A DNA stretch of 44,301 nucleotides from an uncultured Gammaproteobacteria bacterium (lineage in GTDB: Bacteria > Pseudomonadota > Gammaproteobacteria > SZUA-229), in assembly GCA_937998645.1 (NCBI GenBank), contig CALLCZ010000043.1, forward strand, positions 1 to 44,301, read 5' to 3'. The notes under the pieces were generated by a model that made no database searches, was not told the origin of the DNA, and saw nothing but the letters and a program-made list of their open reading frames with translations. Position numbers and translations under genes: made by a program. Shown here one piece after another: positions 9,247 through 17,423 of the stretch. The stretch's first letter is position 1. Every line of letters begins with the position of its first letter.

Positions 9247-9813
9247 ATGCAGGCCATGCTGCCAGATAGATTATTCCTGCTGTTCATCACGCTGTTCTGT
9301 ATTACCACGGTTTTTGCATTGAGTAGCCACCCGGTGGATTCAGACATATGGACAGATGAATATGACCGGCACTTTCGAAAATACAGCAAGCGTTACTTCG
9401 GTCCGTTATTCGACTGGCACTGGTTCAAGGCTCAGGCAATTGCCGAATCCAACCTGAACGCCGACGCCATCAGCCATGTCGGCGCAAGAGGCCTGATGCA
9501 AATCATGCCCGATACGTTCAAGGAAATTACCGACAAGAACCCGCACTTCGCGGAAGTCGACCAGCCACGCTGGAACATTGCTGCCGGAATTTATTACGAT
9601 CGCCTTCTATACAGGAAATTTCCTACGACGCCGGAGCAGGACCGGCTGTACCTGGCACTCGCCAGTTATAACGCAGGCTACGGCAGAATTCTCAATGCTT
9701 CGAGAAAGCTGCAAACGGATTCGCCGTTGTGGCAGGAAGTCAGGCCTTATATGCCGCGTGAAACCCGGAATTATGTTGACCGGATAAAAATACTGATGGG
9801 TGTTTCGGGCTAG
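9247..9813 (+). CDS. Lytic transglycosylase (SLT domain)
   Basis: This 188-residue secreted enzyme has an SLT/goose-lysozyme domain, predicted to cleave the MurNAc-GlcNAc bond of peptidoglycan with formation of 1,6-anhydroMurNAc. An N-terminal hydrophobic segment (residues 8-25) is a signal peptide or anchor. The catalytic Glu is Glu67 in AIAESNLNADA. Also present are the family motifs GARGLMQIMPDTF, NIAAGIYYDRLL, ASYNAGYG and the C-terminal MPRETRNYVDRI, close to the MltF/MltC catalytic domain. It lacks the substrate-binding domain of full MltF. It starts 15 bp after the DUF350 gene, so the two are probably co-transcribed. ATG 9256 is an alternative start. Confidence 0.88.
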   Translation: MQAMLPDRLFLLFITLFCITTVFALSSHPVDSDIWTDEYDRHFRKYSKRYFGPLFDWHWFKAQAIAESNLNADAISHVGARGLMQIMPDTFKEITDKNPHFAEVDQPRWNIAAGIYYDRLLYRKFPTTPEQDRLYLALASYNAGYGRILNASRKLQTDSPLWQEVRPYMPRETRNYVDRIKILMGVSG

Positions 9814-9854
9814 CCTGCATACTGCATGAAGGATTTGGATTATACGCAAGCGGG

Positions 9855-10544
9855 TTAGAAGCTCCTGTTTGTCAGCACATGCGGCTGCAACAGTGATTTG
9901 TATATCCATGCAACCTCACCGCTCTTTAGCACACCGACCTGCATCCACTTGCCTTTGGCTGATAACTCAACCATGACCTCCCCCTGGTTGAGCACAGTGA
10001 CGATTTTACTTTCGAGTGAAGGTTTCCGGCGCAGGTTTGCGCGCTCGACTTTGACATCAAATAAAGGTCCCAGCAGATAACCATAGGTGCGTACAATTTC
10101 CTGCTTGCGCTGGCGGATTGATTTGTCATCCCTGGCCAGCATCGACCTGACAATCATGTTGGCGTCCTCATGACCATCCTCTACGGCCATCAGGTAATAT
10201 TCAATCGCCTTGTCCATGTCTCTGTCAACCTGGCCCTCTCCGAGGCTGTATAGCATGGCAATAGAAAAACTCGCATCGGTATAGCCCTGATCGGATGCAC
10301 GCCGCCACCATTCCAGTGCCTTACTGTCATTCATCATCAGCCCGTAACCATTAAGGTACATCCAGCCAATATTGTATTGCGCCTCCGCATCTCCGGATTC
10401 TGCATATGGCTTGAGCACACAGTAGGCTTCGGCAAAGTTTCCGGCACGCATGGCATTGATTGCATCTGATACATCACTCGCTTCTAATGGCGCAGCCAAT
10501 AATGTAATCAGCGCGTACAAGATGTAATAAACAGGTTTTGTCAT
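9855..10544 (-). CDS. Secreted Sel1-repeat and SH3-domain protein
   Basis: The 229-residue product starts with a signal peptide (residues 1-22, cleavage likely near LEASD). Sel1-like repeats follow at about 40-130 (AEAQYNIGWMYLNGYG, then DASFSIAMLYSLGEG, then KAIEYYLMAVEDGHEDA). A bacterial SH3 domain lies at about 160-220 (VERANLRRKPSLESKIVTVL, GEVAWIYKSLL). Sel1 repeats mediate protein contacts and SH3b domains often bind cell-wall peptides, so a periplasmic scaffold or wall-sensing role is plausible. It overlaps the preceding minus-strand gene by 4 bp (ATGA), showing translational coupling. It converges with the transglycosylase gene 41 bp away. Confidence 0.8.
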   Translation of the reverse strand: MTKPVYYILYALITLLAAPLEASDVSDAINAMRAGNFAEAYCVLKPYAESGDAEAQYNIGWMYLNGYGLMMNDSKALEWWRRASDQGYTDASFSIAMLYSLGEGQVDRDMDKAIEYYLMAVEDGHEDANMIVRSMLARDDKSIRQRKQEIVRTYGYLLGPLFDVKVERANLRRKPSLESKIVTVLNQGEVMVELSAKGKWMQVGVLKSGEVAWIYKSLLQPHVLTNRSF

Positions 10545-10762
10545 TTATTCAGCTGCATCCTGATTAACCGTATCGCCAGCAGCACTGTCGGTAAACCGTG
10601 CATGAACAGGTCAAAGATATCAATCGGCCGGGTCAATGCGCCCTCGAACAACATCCGCAGTTTCTCAATCAAATGAGGTTCAGGTTGAAGTGGCGCCAGT
10701 GCAAAGAAAACCGCCACTACGAACAGCGCTTTTAGCGGTAACTTGTCGATCCAGTTAAACAT
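10541..10762 (-). CDS. Small conserved membrane protein
   Basis: A 73-residue protein with one clear N-terminal hydrophobic segment (LPLKALFVVAVFFALAPL) and a second weaker one near the C terminus (LPTVLLAIRLIRM). The block PEPHLIEKLRMLFEGALTRPIDIFD looks conserved. Similar short proteins in other gammaproteobacteria are sometimes labelled RND transporter, which I regard as a mis-transferred name because the protein is far too small. It is coupled by an ATGA overlap to the Sel1/SH3 gene. Function unknown. Confidence 0.7.
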   Translation of the reverse strand: MFNWIDKLPLKALFVVAVFFALAPLQPEPHLIEKLRMLFEGALTRPIDIFDLFMHGLPTVLLAIRLIRMQLNK

Positions 10763-10803
10763 GTAACCAACCTTGAATAATGAGTATTTGATTATATTTT
10801 ATT

Positions 10804-10860
10804 TAGGGCCTGTCCACATAGTATTAACAGACCCTAGGCGCTACTGCGCAAAGTAGCGCC
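10804..10860 (-). terminator. Two adjacent hairpins at the 3' end of gshA
   Basis: A perfect GGCGCTACT/AGTAGCGCC hairpin (10837-10845, 10852-10860, 6-nt loop) contains the gshA stop codon. It is followed directly by TAGGGCCTGT/ACAGACCCTA (10804-10813, 10827-10836, one mismatch). Neither has a good T run, so this may be a transcript-end or mRNA-stabilising structure rather than a classic terminator. Confidence 0.45.
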
Positions 10861-12463
10861 TCAGGTATTCATCGAAGTCGATCGTATCATCCGCTTCGAT
10901 TTCAAGCTGCAGGGCTATTGAATCATTTACGGCTTGCTCAAACTGACGCTTCCTGTCTTCTGCCAGTGCCAGCGTATTAAAATAGTTATGATGCTCCAGC
11001 GACATGCGCCTTGCGAAGTGAAAGAAACCCTCGTCGTTCTCACGCATTTCTTCCAGCATGCGGGCAGATGTCGTCATTGCGGGATCAAGTACACCGTCGA
11101 ATTGACTGCCAAGGCTTTTTGTATAGGACTTACTGTCATGGGCATCATCCAGTAATTGCGCGACACCCTGCATCGCAGCCAGCAATTCACTCGCCCATTG
11201 TTTTAACTCGATTGATTCATCATTACATGAAAGCCTGATGCCAGGTTCGCGACCCATATGGGCAACCTGCACCAGGTTCATGTCAATTTCGTTAATCTCA
11301 TTCGGTGATAATGCGGGGCTTTCCTGCAACAGGCAAAACAGCACAAAGATCTCAAGGAATCGCAATTGCTCTTCATTGATTCCTAATGGATCAAACGCGT
11401 TAACATCAATGGATCGTAGTTCTATATATTCAATACCACGCTGTTCCAGCGCATTGGTCGGCTTTTCGTTATCAAGCAAAACCTGCTTGGGGCGTACCGT
11501 ACTGTAATACTCGTTTTCAATTTGCAGGATATTGGCATTGAGCTGGCGGTATTCACCATCAACCTTGACGCCAATTTTTTCATATTCATCAAATGGCGTA
11601 TCAATAGCACATCTCAAGCTCTCGATATAGGCATCAAGACTGTCATAATTGGCCTTGATTCCTGCCATGCTTTCCTTGTTATTGGTATATCCGATATCAC
11701 CCATGCGCAGTGAAGTCGCATAGGGTTCATACACGGTATTTTCATTAAATGATGACAGCAGGGATGGCTTGCCGTGAAGAAATGATTTACATACCGCGGG
11801 AGAAGCTCCAAACAAATAGGGTATCAACCAGCCATAACGCAGCATATTTCTGATCAGGCACATATACTGGTCTGAAATAAATGATTGTGTCTGCTGCTTA
11901 TTCTTTTCTATATCCTGGTACATTGCCCAGAAACTATCGGAAAACGAATAATTGAAATGGACGCCGGCAATCACCTGCATGGTGCGGCCATAGCGATAAC
12001 CCAGGCCGCGTCGATATACCGTTTTCATCATACCGGCGTTGGACTTACCATACTGCGCAACAGGTATACTGTCACCACTTTCCACTACGCAGGGCATGCT
12101 CGTCGCCCATAGAATCTCTTCTTTTAATTGAGAATAAACGAACACCTGCAGATCATTCAAAAAGTCCAGCGCCTGCTCAACCGAGTCGCAGGGTGGCGTA
12201 ATCAGCTCCATCATTGCTTCGGAAAAATCAGTGGTGATATAGGGGTTGGTTAGCGGCGAACCCAGTGACTGCGGATGGGAAGTCTGCGATATTCCACCGG
12301 TTTCCGCCGCACGCAGGCTTTCCTTTTCGAGGCCGATTTTCGACTGTGACAGGGTGTCGACCTTCGCAGATTCAACTATCGCGGACAGTCGTTGTTCAAG
12401 TTTCTGGTACGACAAAGCTGATCCTGTGCGTGCTGAGACGTTTTGAAGAGAGCCACCGTGCAC
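10841..12463 (-). CDS. gshA: Glutamate-cysteine ligase (proteobacterial type)
   Basis: GshA catalyses the ATP-dependent joining of glutamate and cysteine, the first step of glutathione synthesis in the cytoplasm. The 540 residues fit the E. coli-type enzyme (518). Family blocks are KIGLEKESLRA (the GxExExxR-like start of the catalytic domain), HPQSLGSPLTNPYITTDFSEA, MELITPP, VIAGVHFNYSF, ANILQIENEYYSTVRPK and GIEYIELRSIDVNAFDPLGI. The start used is a GTG at 12463 with no strong Shine-Dalgarno site, so the exact N terminus is uncertain; conserved sequence begins near residue 40. gshB is not in the window. The stop codon lies inside a hairpin. Confidence 0.94.
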   Translation of the reverse strand: MHGGSLQNVSARTGSALSYQKLEQRLSAIVESAKVDTLSQSKIGLEKESLRAAETGGISQTSHPQSLGSPLTNPYITTDFSEAMMELITPPCDSVEQALDFLNDLQVFVYSQLKEEILWATSMPCVVESGDSIPVAQYGKSNAGMMKTVYRRGLGYRYGRTMQVIAGVHFNYSFSDSFWAMYQDIEKNKQQTQSFISDQYMCLIRNMLRYGWLIPYLFGASPAVCKSFLHGKPSLLSSFNENTVYEPYATSLRMGDIGYTNNKESMAGIKANYDSLDAYIESLRCAIDTPFDEYEKIGVKVDGEYRQLNANILQIENEYYSTVRPKQVLLDNEKPTNALEQRGIEYIELRSIDVNAFDPLGINEEQLRFLEIFVLFCLLQESPALSPNEINEIDMNLVQVAHMGREPGIRLSCNDESIELKQWASELLAAMQGVAQLLDDAHDSKSYTKSLGSQFDGVLDPAMTTSARMLEEMRENDEGFFHFARRMSLEHHNYFNTLALAEDRKRQFEQAVNDSIALQLEIEADDTIDFDEYLRRYFAQ

Positions 12464-12516
12464 TAAACCGTTGATATGGCCATCATGATATTAGCGGCCG
12501 ATTATACATGTTTCAG

Positions 12517-12912
12517 TCACCGGCCGTTTTTGTAAACACTGCGCTCGTATTGCTTTTGCAGGTCAGCAACCTGGCGCCCTTTGTCCCCTTTCATATGCGC
12601 TGAATCGAGGTGAATCCTGGGTTTCGCCTGATGTTGATGTTGCTGCGATTTCGGGATCAAGGCATAAACAAAGGTACAGTCAAGCGCGTCAGCCGCTTTT
12701 TGCATCATTTTCAGCGTGACCGCACCGCGCAGCTCATCTTTTTCAAGTACTGAGATTCTTGCCGGGCTTACCTGCATTTTTATTGCGAGCTGCTTTCCCT
12801 GAATGCTGCGCCGGGTGCGGATCGCCCTGATCCAGCCCATGCCTGTACCCGGTACTGATTTCAGTTGCTTGAGCCAGTTTAAAACAGCGGGATCAATCGT
12901 TTCCTCGGACAT
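12517..12912 (-). CDS. HTH protein of the mobile mystery protein A type (orphan)
   Basis: The 131-residue protein carries a Cro/C1-type helix-turn-helix at about 30-90. It matches, as I remember the family, mobile mystery protein A: GWIRAIRTRRSIQGKQLAIKM, SPARISVLEKDELRGAVTL and AADALDCTFVYALIPK. That family is usually encoded beside a Fic-domain protein (mobile mystery protein B) as a toxin-antitoxin-like pair. No Fic gene is next to it here: gshA follows 53 bp downstream and a CBS gene lies upstream. ATG 12912 is preferred over GTG 12915 because GGAG lies 5 nt before it. A 42-bp palindrome just upstream suggests autoregulation. This may be a remnant or a domesticated regulator. Confidence 0.75.
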   Translation of the reverse strand: MSEETIDPAVLNWLKQLKSVPGTGMGWIRAIRTRRSIQGKQLAIKMQVSPARISVLEKDELRGAVTLKMMQKAADALDCTFVYALIPKSQQHQHQAKPRIHLDSAHMKGDKGRQVADLQKQYERSVYKNGR

Positions 12913-12923
12913 CACAACTCCAG

Positions 12924-12965
12924 TTAATTAATATATAAGTTAATTTAACATATATATTAATTTAA
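12924..12965. promoter_or_regulatory. Nested palindrome, candidate autoregulatory operator
   Basis: Outer arms 12924-12937 and 12951-12965 (TTAATTAATATATA against TATATATTAATTTAA, one inserted T) enclose an inner palindrome GTTAA-T-TTAAC (12939-12949) with the same centre near 12944. It is entirely A/T apart from one G-C pair. It lies 11 bp upstream of the HTH gene's start, the usual place for an antitoxin-type operator. Confidence 0.55.
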
Positions 12966-13021
12966 TCCACAAGTCTCGAGACGGACCATTGATATAAATG
13001 CTTATGCTGCTTCAGCAGTGA

Positions 13022-13597
13022 CTAGCCGATTGTTTGCACCATTTCAGCGAGTGAATGTGCCGGCATTTCCTCTTGCAGGATTTTCCTGCCCAGCTGCCTG
13101 CTGATCTGGTTGGCAGAAAACAAACCGCGAATATTGCCCTGGTCGACCACAACCATATGTTTCTGTTCCAGTTGATGCAATGTTGCGACGATATGCCCCA
13201 CCCTGGCGTCACGCAGATGGCTTAATTCAAGAACCTTTATGTCGCTCTGTGGCTGCATCAGCATAGCAACCGTAATCTGGCTATGATCCAGCTGCTTGTC
13301 CTCAGCCAGCCTGACCGGGTCGTCACCCATGATCTGGTACGCACTGATCAGCCCGATCATGCGATGCTTTTTATCCACAACCAGCAACAGGCGAACACCC
13401 GAGTTTTTCATTTTATGCAGGGCATAATCTATTGTCCTGTCAGCCGTAATGGTTACCGGGTAAACACGAGAGAAATCAGTGAAAACCTGCATCGCCGAAT
13501 CATGAAAATGAACAAGCTCAGGGGGTTGTTCCGGGCGCTCTATAGGGAGGTTGGACTGCAAGGGGATACAGTCTCGGGGAGTATAAGCTGTCTGCAT
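13022..13597 (-). CDS. CBS-domain pair protein
   Basis: The product has two CBS motifs in tandem: about 45-95 (VYPVTITADRTIDYALHKMK, SGVRLLLVVDKKHRMIGLIS) and about 110-185 (AMLMQPQSDIKVLELSHLRD, HMVVVDQGNIRGLFSANQIS). CBS pairs usually bind adenosine nucleotides and regulate an attached or partner protein. There is no other domain, so this is a stand-alone sensor module in the cytoplasm. ATG 13597 is chosen because GGAG sits 7 nt upstream; an upstream GTG at 13624 is less likely. Partner and ligand unknown. Confidence 0.85.
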   Translation of the reverse strand: MQTAYTPRDCIPLQSNLPIERPEQPPELVHFHDSAMQVFTDFSRVYPVTITADRTIDYALHKMKNSGVRLLLVVDKKHRMIGLISAYQIMGDDPVRLAEDKQLDHSQITVAMLMQPQSDIKVLELSHLRDARVGHIVATLHQLEQKHMVVVDQGNIRGLFSANQISRQLGRKILQEEMPAHSLAEMVQTIG

Positions 13598-13660
13598 GGC
13601 ATGTCTCCGTCTGGGAACATACACTCAATATACGCCGATTGAAAAGAAATTACACCGTCT

Positions 13661-14068
13661 TTACCTGATGACCGTATGCTGGAAATCGTGCACGACGATT
13701 CGCTCCACCAGCGGCTTAATATCCTGTTCCACGGTCGCCTTGTGCAAGGGGTGCACCAGGTAACGGTTCATCGCCGCAACATCGCTGAAGTAAAAATAGA
13801 TGCCGACATCAAAACTGTCATCTACGATATCCCTGCCGCTCTCGATCATTTCACCAAAACGGATGTCGAGCACGCCATCGATGCTTCGCAACTTATTCGA
13901 AGCGATCAGCAACTGGCGCCTGTGTTGCTCATCGCCCGGTTTCTTCAGCCACAGAAAAACCGTATGTACAACACCTTCGTTACTGAATTCCGCAATAGCC
14001 GCATTGCCGACAAGCAGCATCGATACTGCTAGCACGACGCCGAATATCCTTGTCTTGATAGTCTTCAT
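13661..14068 (-). CDS. Secreted Dabb (stress-responsive A/B barrel) protein
   Basis: The 135-residue protein starts with a signal peptide (residues 1-26, GNAAIAEF cleavage region). A single Dabb domain follows: VVHTVFLWLKKPGDEQHRRQ, the central IRFGEMIESGRDIVDDSFDV and YLVHPLHKATVEQDIKPLVE near the end. Dabb domains are dimeric ferredoxin-like folds found in stress proteins and small enzymes. Export to the periplasm is less usual for the family. It is monocistronic in appearance, 92 bp downstream of the DUF1015 gene on the same strand. Substrate unknown. Confidence 0.8.
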   Translation of the reverse strand: MKTIKTRIFGVVLAVSMLLVGNAAIAEFSNEGVVHTVFLWLKKPGDEQHRRQLLIASNKLRSIDGVLDIRFGEMIESGRDIVDDSFDVGIYFYFSDVAAMNRYLVHPLHKATVEQDIKPLVERIVVHDFQHTVIR

Positions 14069-14160
14069 ATACTGTTACACAGTTATTCCACTTCATAGTA
14101 CCCCGCCAGCACAACCGCGGCTCTCCCTTGCCACTCGAACCTCTGCACTCGCCCCTGTAC

Positions 14161-15384
14161 TTAATCCAATACGTGCGAAACCAGCCCGTCCGCAAGCTTG
14201 GGTTCAAACCAGGTGGATTTGGGCGGCATCACCTCGTTGGCATCAGCCACGGCCATCAGTGCCTCCATGCTGGTTGGAAACAATGAAAACGCAACAGCCA
14301 TTTCACCACTATCGACGCGCTTCTCCAGCTCGCCAAGGCCGCGAATACCGCCGACAAAATCGATGCGTGAATCTGTGCGCGGGTCAGAGATACCCAGTAT
14401 CGGTTCGATTAAATGATCTGCAAGCAGGCTGACATCAAGACTCGCTACCGGATCATCGGGAATCAATGCGGGGGATATTGTCAGACGATACCATTGACCT
14501 TCGACATACATGCCGAACTCTCCAGGACCACCGGGTTTAACAGCCGCATCTTCGGTCGCTACCGTGAAAGACGCTTCGATCTCGCTTAACAATTCGTCTT
14601 TTGACAGTCCGTTGAGATCCGTAACAACACGGTTGTAATCCAGTATGTTCATCTGGTTGTGCGGATAAATAACAGACAGAAAGTAATCACTGTTCTGGTT
14701 GCCATCGCCGCCTTTTGTTTTGGCAACACGCGAAGCCGATGCAGAGCGATGATGACCGTCTGCAATATAAATCGCCTGCATGGCATCGAAACCATTCGTC
14801 AGCTGACTGATCGTTTCATCATCATCAACAACCCAGAACGTATGCTGGACGCCATCATCTGCGGTGACATCAACCACGGGTTCTGATTTCGTTACAGCTT
14901 CCAGAATCGCATCCATATCAGGCTGTGATTTATAAGCCAGCAGAACCGGGCCTGTCTGTGCGTTGAGCGCTTCGATCTGGCGTACACGATCATCTTCCTT
15001 GGCAGGACGCGTGTACTCATGTTTACGCACACGGTTAATGTCATAATCAGCAACCGATGCGACAGCCACCAGGCCCGTCTGTGAATGACCTTTCATAATC
15101 AGGCGATAGACGTAATAACAATCCTTGTCTTCACGCATCAGAATACCGTCATCCAGCAGCTTCTTCAGATTTTCAGCCGACCTGGCATATACGGCAGGAT
15201 CGTACGGATCAGTATCTTCCGGTAAATCAATTTCGGCCTTGGATATATGCAGAAAACTCCAGGGACGGCCTTTCGCACGTTCACGCGCTTCAGCAGAATT
15301 CAATACATCATAGGGAGGCGCAACAACATCGGCTGCATGTTCGGGTACAGGCCGTAAACCGGCAAATGGTCGAATCAAAGGCAT
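14161..15384 (-). CDS. DUF1015 family protein
   Basis: The 407-residue protein has the DUF1015 start (MPLIRPFAGLRPVPEHAADVVAPPYDVL). It also carries the family blocks NPYDPA-like TDPYDPAVYARS, YYVYRLIMKGHSQTGLVAVASV, HEYTRPAKEDDRVRQIEALNAQTGPVLLAY, YIADGHHRSASASRVAK and DYNRVVTDLNGLSKDE. The ADGHHR segment is the most conserved part and suggests a nucleotide- or metal-binding site. No signal peptide, so cytoplasmic. In other bacteria such genes often lie near amino-acid genes, but their biochemical function is not settled. A perfect -10 box lies 40 nt upstream. Confidence 0.88.
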   Translation of the reverse strand: MPLIRPFAGLRPVPEHAADVVAPPYDVLNSAEARERAKGRPWSFLHISKAEIDLPEDTDPYDPAVYARSAENLKKLLDDGILMREDKDCYYVYRLIMKGHSQTGLVAVASVADYDINRVRKHEYTRPAKEDDRVRQIEALNAQTGPVLLAYKSQPDMDAILEAVTKSEPVVDVTADDGVQHTFWVVDDDETISQLTNGFDAMQAIYIADGHHRSASASRVAKTKGGDGNQNSDYFLSVIYPHNQMNILDYNRVVTDLNGLSKDELLSEIEASFTVATEDAAVKPGGPGEFGMYVEGQWYRLTISPALIPDDPVASLDVSLLADHLIEPILGISDPRTDSRIDFVGGIRGLGELEKRVDSGEMAVAFSLFPTSMEALMAVADANEVMPPKSTWFEPKLADGLVSHVLD

Positions 15385-15423
15385 AACTATTTACAATTTT
15401 CTGTCAGTCTTCGGGAGCACGGT

Positions 15424-15429
15424 ATTATA
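15424..15429 (-). promoter_or_regulatory. -10 box upstream of the DUF1015 gene
   Basis: Minus-strand TATAAT lies 39 nt before the ATG at 15384. No clear -35 element is seen at 16-18 bp. Confidence 0.4.
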
Positions 15430-15458
15430 CAGGCACCGAAAAACTGTGTTTGATGGAT

Positions 15459-16562
15459 TTAGCGTAATTTAGGAAACAGCGCCTTACGAAGTGGCCTGAT
15501 TGCAAGAACCAGTAACAGAAAAGCTGAACCCCAGGAAAGAAACATCGGCAGCATCATATTGGCTTCACCCAGTCGAACATCTACCTGCCAGGCAGTTGAT
15601 TGCAGCAGATACTCCAGTAGCAATCCCATTGCCACACTGATAACGGAAATTCCCGCCAGATAAACAGCCGTTATTTTTATCCCGAGCTCCTTGCTGACAA
15701 GTGCCAGTCCGGCAATATTGGTCGCGGGACCAACCAGCAAAAAAACCAGCGCGACACCCGGCGACACGCCGGCCAGAATCATTCCTGCAGCAATCGGTGT
15801 TGATGCAACCGCACAGATGTACATAGGAATACCAATCACCAGCATGACCAGCATCGCAAACAGACCCTGCCCCCACTGCGCCAGCCAGTCAGGCGGAATA
15901 AAAGTCAACATAACACCGGCAATGACAATACCGACTGCCATCCACGCTGAAATATCATCCAGCAATTCTGAAGCTGCATAGCTGATCGCACTGAAGAATC
16001 GATTCTGTTTTTCTACTGTTGTCTGATCACTACTGCCGCAGCAACTCTGTTCTTGTTTCGGTTCATCAGCGCCTGCGCAACAGGACTTTTCTTCAGGCTT
16101 CGATTCATGGCTGCAACATGACGGGCTTGTGTCGGTGGGTACAACCGCAGCTGTTACCTCGTTATTGGCCAGGGCTGTCATCATGCCTGTCACTATCGCG
16201 CTCACCAGGGCTGCAATCGGCCGATACACAGCCATCAACGGCCCCATCAGCGCATAAGTAACTGCTATTGAATCCACACTGGTCTCCGGTGTGGATATGA
16301 GAAAAGACACAGTGGCCTCTTTAGAAGCACCGGAACGGCGCAAACCAATTGCAGCCGGCAATACACCACAGGAGCATAATGGCAGTGGCGCACCGAACAA
16401 TGCGGCACGCGATACAGCGGCGAAACCGCTACCACCCACCCAGCGTTGCATGGTGTCTTCGGAGATATAGGACTTGATAAAACCAGCCGCGAGCAAACCC
16501 AGCAACAGCCAGAATGCCGTATCCAGAAAAACGGTCCAGATGTTCAGCAATAATTCAATCAT
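15459..16562 (-). CDS. SO_0444-type Cu/Zn efflux permease (DUF318)
   Basis: This inner-membrane permease of 367 residues has about eight membrane segments in two halves. The first half holds GAPLPLCSCGVLPAAIGLRRSGAS, a Cys-Ser-Cys motif within the membrane domain that is typical of the permease family. The second holds MYICAVASTPIAAGMILAG and GPATNIAGL. Between them is a polar loop (about 140-180) with three Cys-Cys pairs (SCCSH, SCCAG, SCCGS), a likely metal-binding linker. Related proteins are annotated as Cu/Zn efflux transporters, so metal export is inferred. A perfect TATAAT lies 6 nt before the ATG. No metal regulator gene is adjacent. Confidence 0.85.
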   Translation of the reverse strand: MIELLLNIWTVFLDTAFWLLLGLLAAGFIKSYISEDTMQRWVGGSGFAAVSRAALFGAPLPLCSCGVLPAAIGLRRSGASKEATVSFLISTPETSVDSIAVTYALMGPLMAVYRPIAALVSAIVTGMMTALANNEVTAAVVPTDTSPSCCSHESKPEEKSCCAGADEPKQEQSCCGSSDQTTVEKQNRFFSAISYAASELLDDISAWMAVGIVIAGVMLTFIPPDWLAQWGQGLFAMLVMLVIGIPMYICAVASTPIAAGMILAGVSPGVALVFLLVGPATNIAGLALVSKELGIKITAVYLAGISVISVAMGLLLEYLLQSTAWQVDVRLGEANMMLPMFLSWGSAFLLLVLAIRPLRKALFPKLR

Positions 16563-16568
16563 GTGAAC

Positions 16569-16574
16569 ATTATA
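16569..16574 (-). promoter_or_regulatory. -10 box of the permease gene, apparently leaderless
   Basis: Minus-strand TATAAT is separated from the ATG at 16562 by only 6 nt (GTTCAC) and no Shine-Dalgarno site is present. The -35 region is weak. Confidence 0.45.
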
Positions 16575-16653
16575 CGCCTGGCCTGAGTGATAAATACGCC
16601 GACGGCAGTAAGTCTATTGCCGGTGATACAAGGCAACAGGCAGTTGCTGGATA

Positions 16654-17400
16654 TCAACGCACGATCAGTAGAGGACAGTTGAGATTGTTCAAGCTGCGCC
16701 TCAAAGATGGCGCCTGCAGCAGTTTGTTATCACGTTCGACTATCAGCACCGCGCTATTGGAATCAGCCAACACCTCAAGCACGTCATTCAGTGATCCGTC
16801 TTTCAACGGTATAAAGTCTGCATTTGCCGCCTGCTCGTCCAGTTGCCTTGTTGCCAGTTCCTGCAAACGCATGGCTTCCGCTTCGTTTTCAGCAGGCAAC
16901 AGAATATTGAGCTCTTTATAAGGATCGGTGGTGAGACTCATGGCCGTCTCCAGTGCGCGCATGGAAGCGTCAGTACCGGTAAACACCACACTTACAGCCT
17001 TTGTCGTAGCCGGACGTGCCAGGGTGGTACCCATGCGTATCAGTGCAAACACATCGGCATCGGTATCAGCGGTCAGCAGTTCAGTATCTATGGAACCACG
17101 CCAGATACGAAATGACCAGGATACATTCTGTCGCGCCGCATGTTCACCGAGCAGGCGTTCAGCACGGCGCGCGAGCACTCGCAATTCCTGTTCCATTCGC
17201 GTCAGATTGATTGCAATTTCTGAACGGGAAACCGACCTGACCTCGCGCAGAAAAGGCAGCTCTGCGAGTTGAATCAGATCGATATCTTCTACAAAAATGC
17301 CTTCAAGCTGTGCACCCATGCGTGCGGCGAGCAGCACAGCTTCTTCCAGCGTGCTGGAGCTGACCTGGCATGCATCGAGTGTTACAGCGATTCGTCTCAT
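16654..17400 (-). CDS. Universal-stress-protein-like protein
   Basis: The 248-residue protein begins like an alpha/beta Usp domain (MRRIAVTLDACQVSSSTLEEAVLLAARMG, EGIFVEDIDLIQLAELPFLREV), followed by a helical stretch and WSFRIWRGSIDTELL. A second Rossmann-like half follows (VSVVFTGTDASMRALETAMS, then AVLIVERDNKLLQ and NCPLLIVR at the end). The classic Usp ATP-binding G-x2-G-x9-G(S/T) motif is not obvious. It starts 23 bp after the stop of the Lon-like protease gene, so the two are likely one transcript. A role in stress adaptation alongside the protease is inference. Confidence 0.65.
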   Translation of the reverse strand: MRRIAVTLDACQVSSSTLEEAVLLAARMGAQLEGIFVEDIDLIQLAELPFLREVRSVSRSEIAINLTRMEQELRVLARRAERLLGEHAARQNVSWSFRIWRGSIDTELLTADTDADVFALIRMGTTLARPATTKAVSVVFTGTDASMRALETAMSLTTDPYKELNILLPAENEAEAMRLQELATRQLDEQAANADFIPLKDGSLNDVLEVLADSNSAVLIVERDNKLLQAPSLRRSLNNLNCPLLIVR

Positions 17401-17423
17401 TAGAGCGTCATAACCTGCGTTAA

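Noticed and set aside
13800..14432. 210-residue plus-strand frame across the Dabb and DUF1015 genes
   Set aside because: It overlaps two well-supported minus-strand genes and has a composition typical of a shadow frame.
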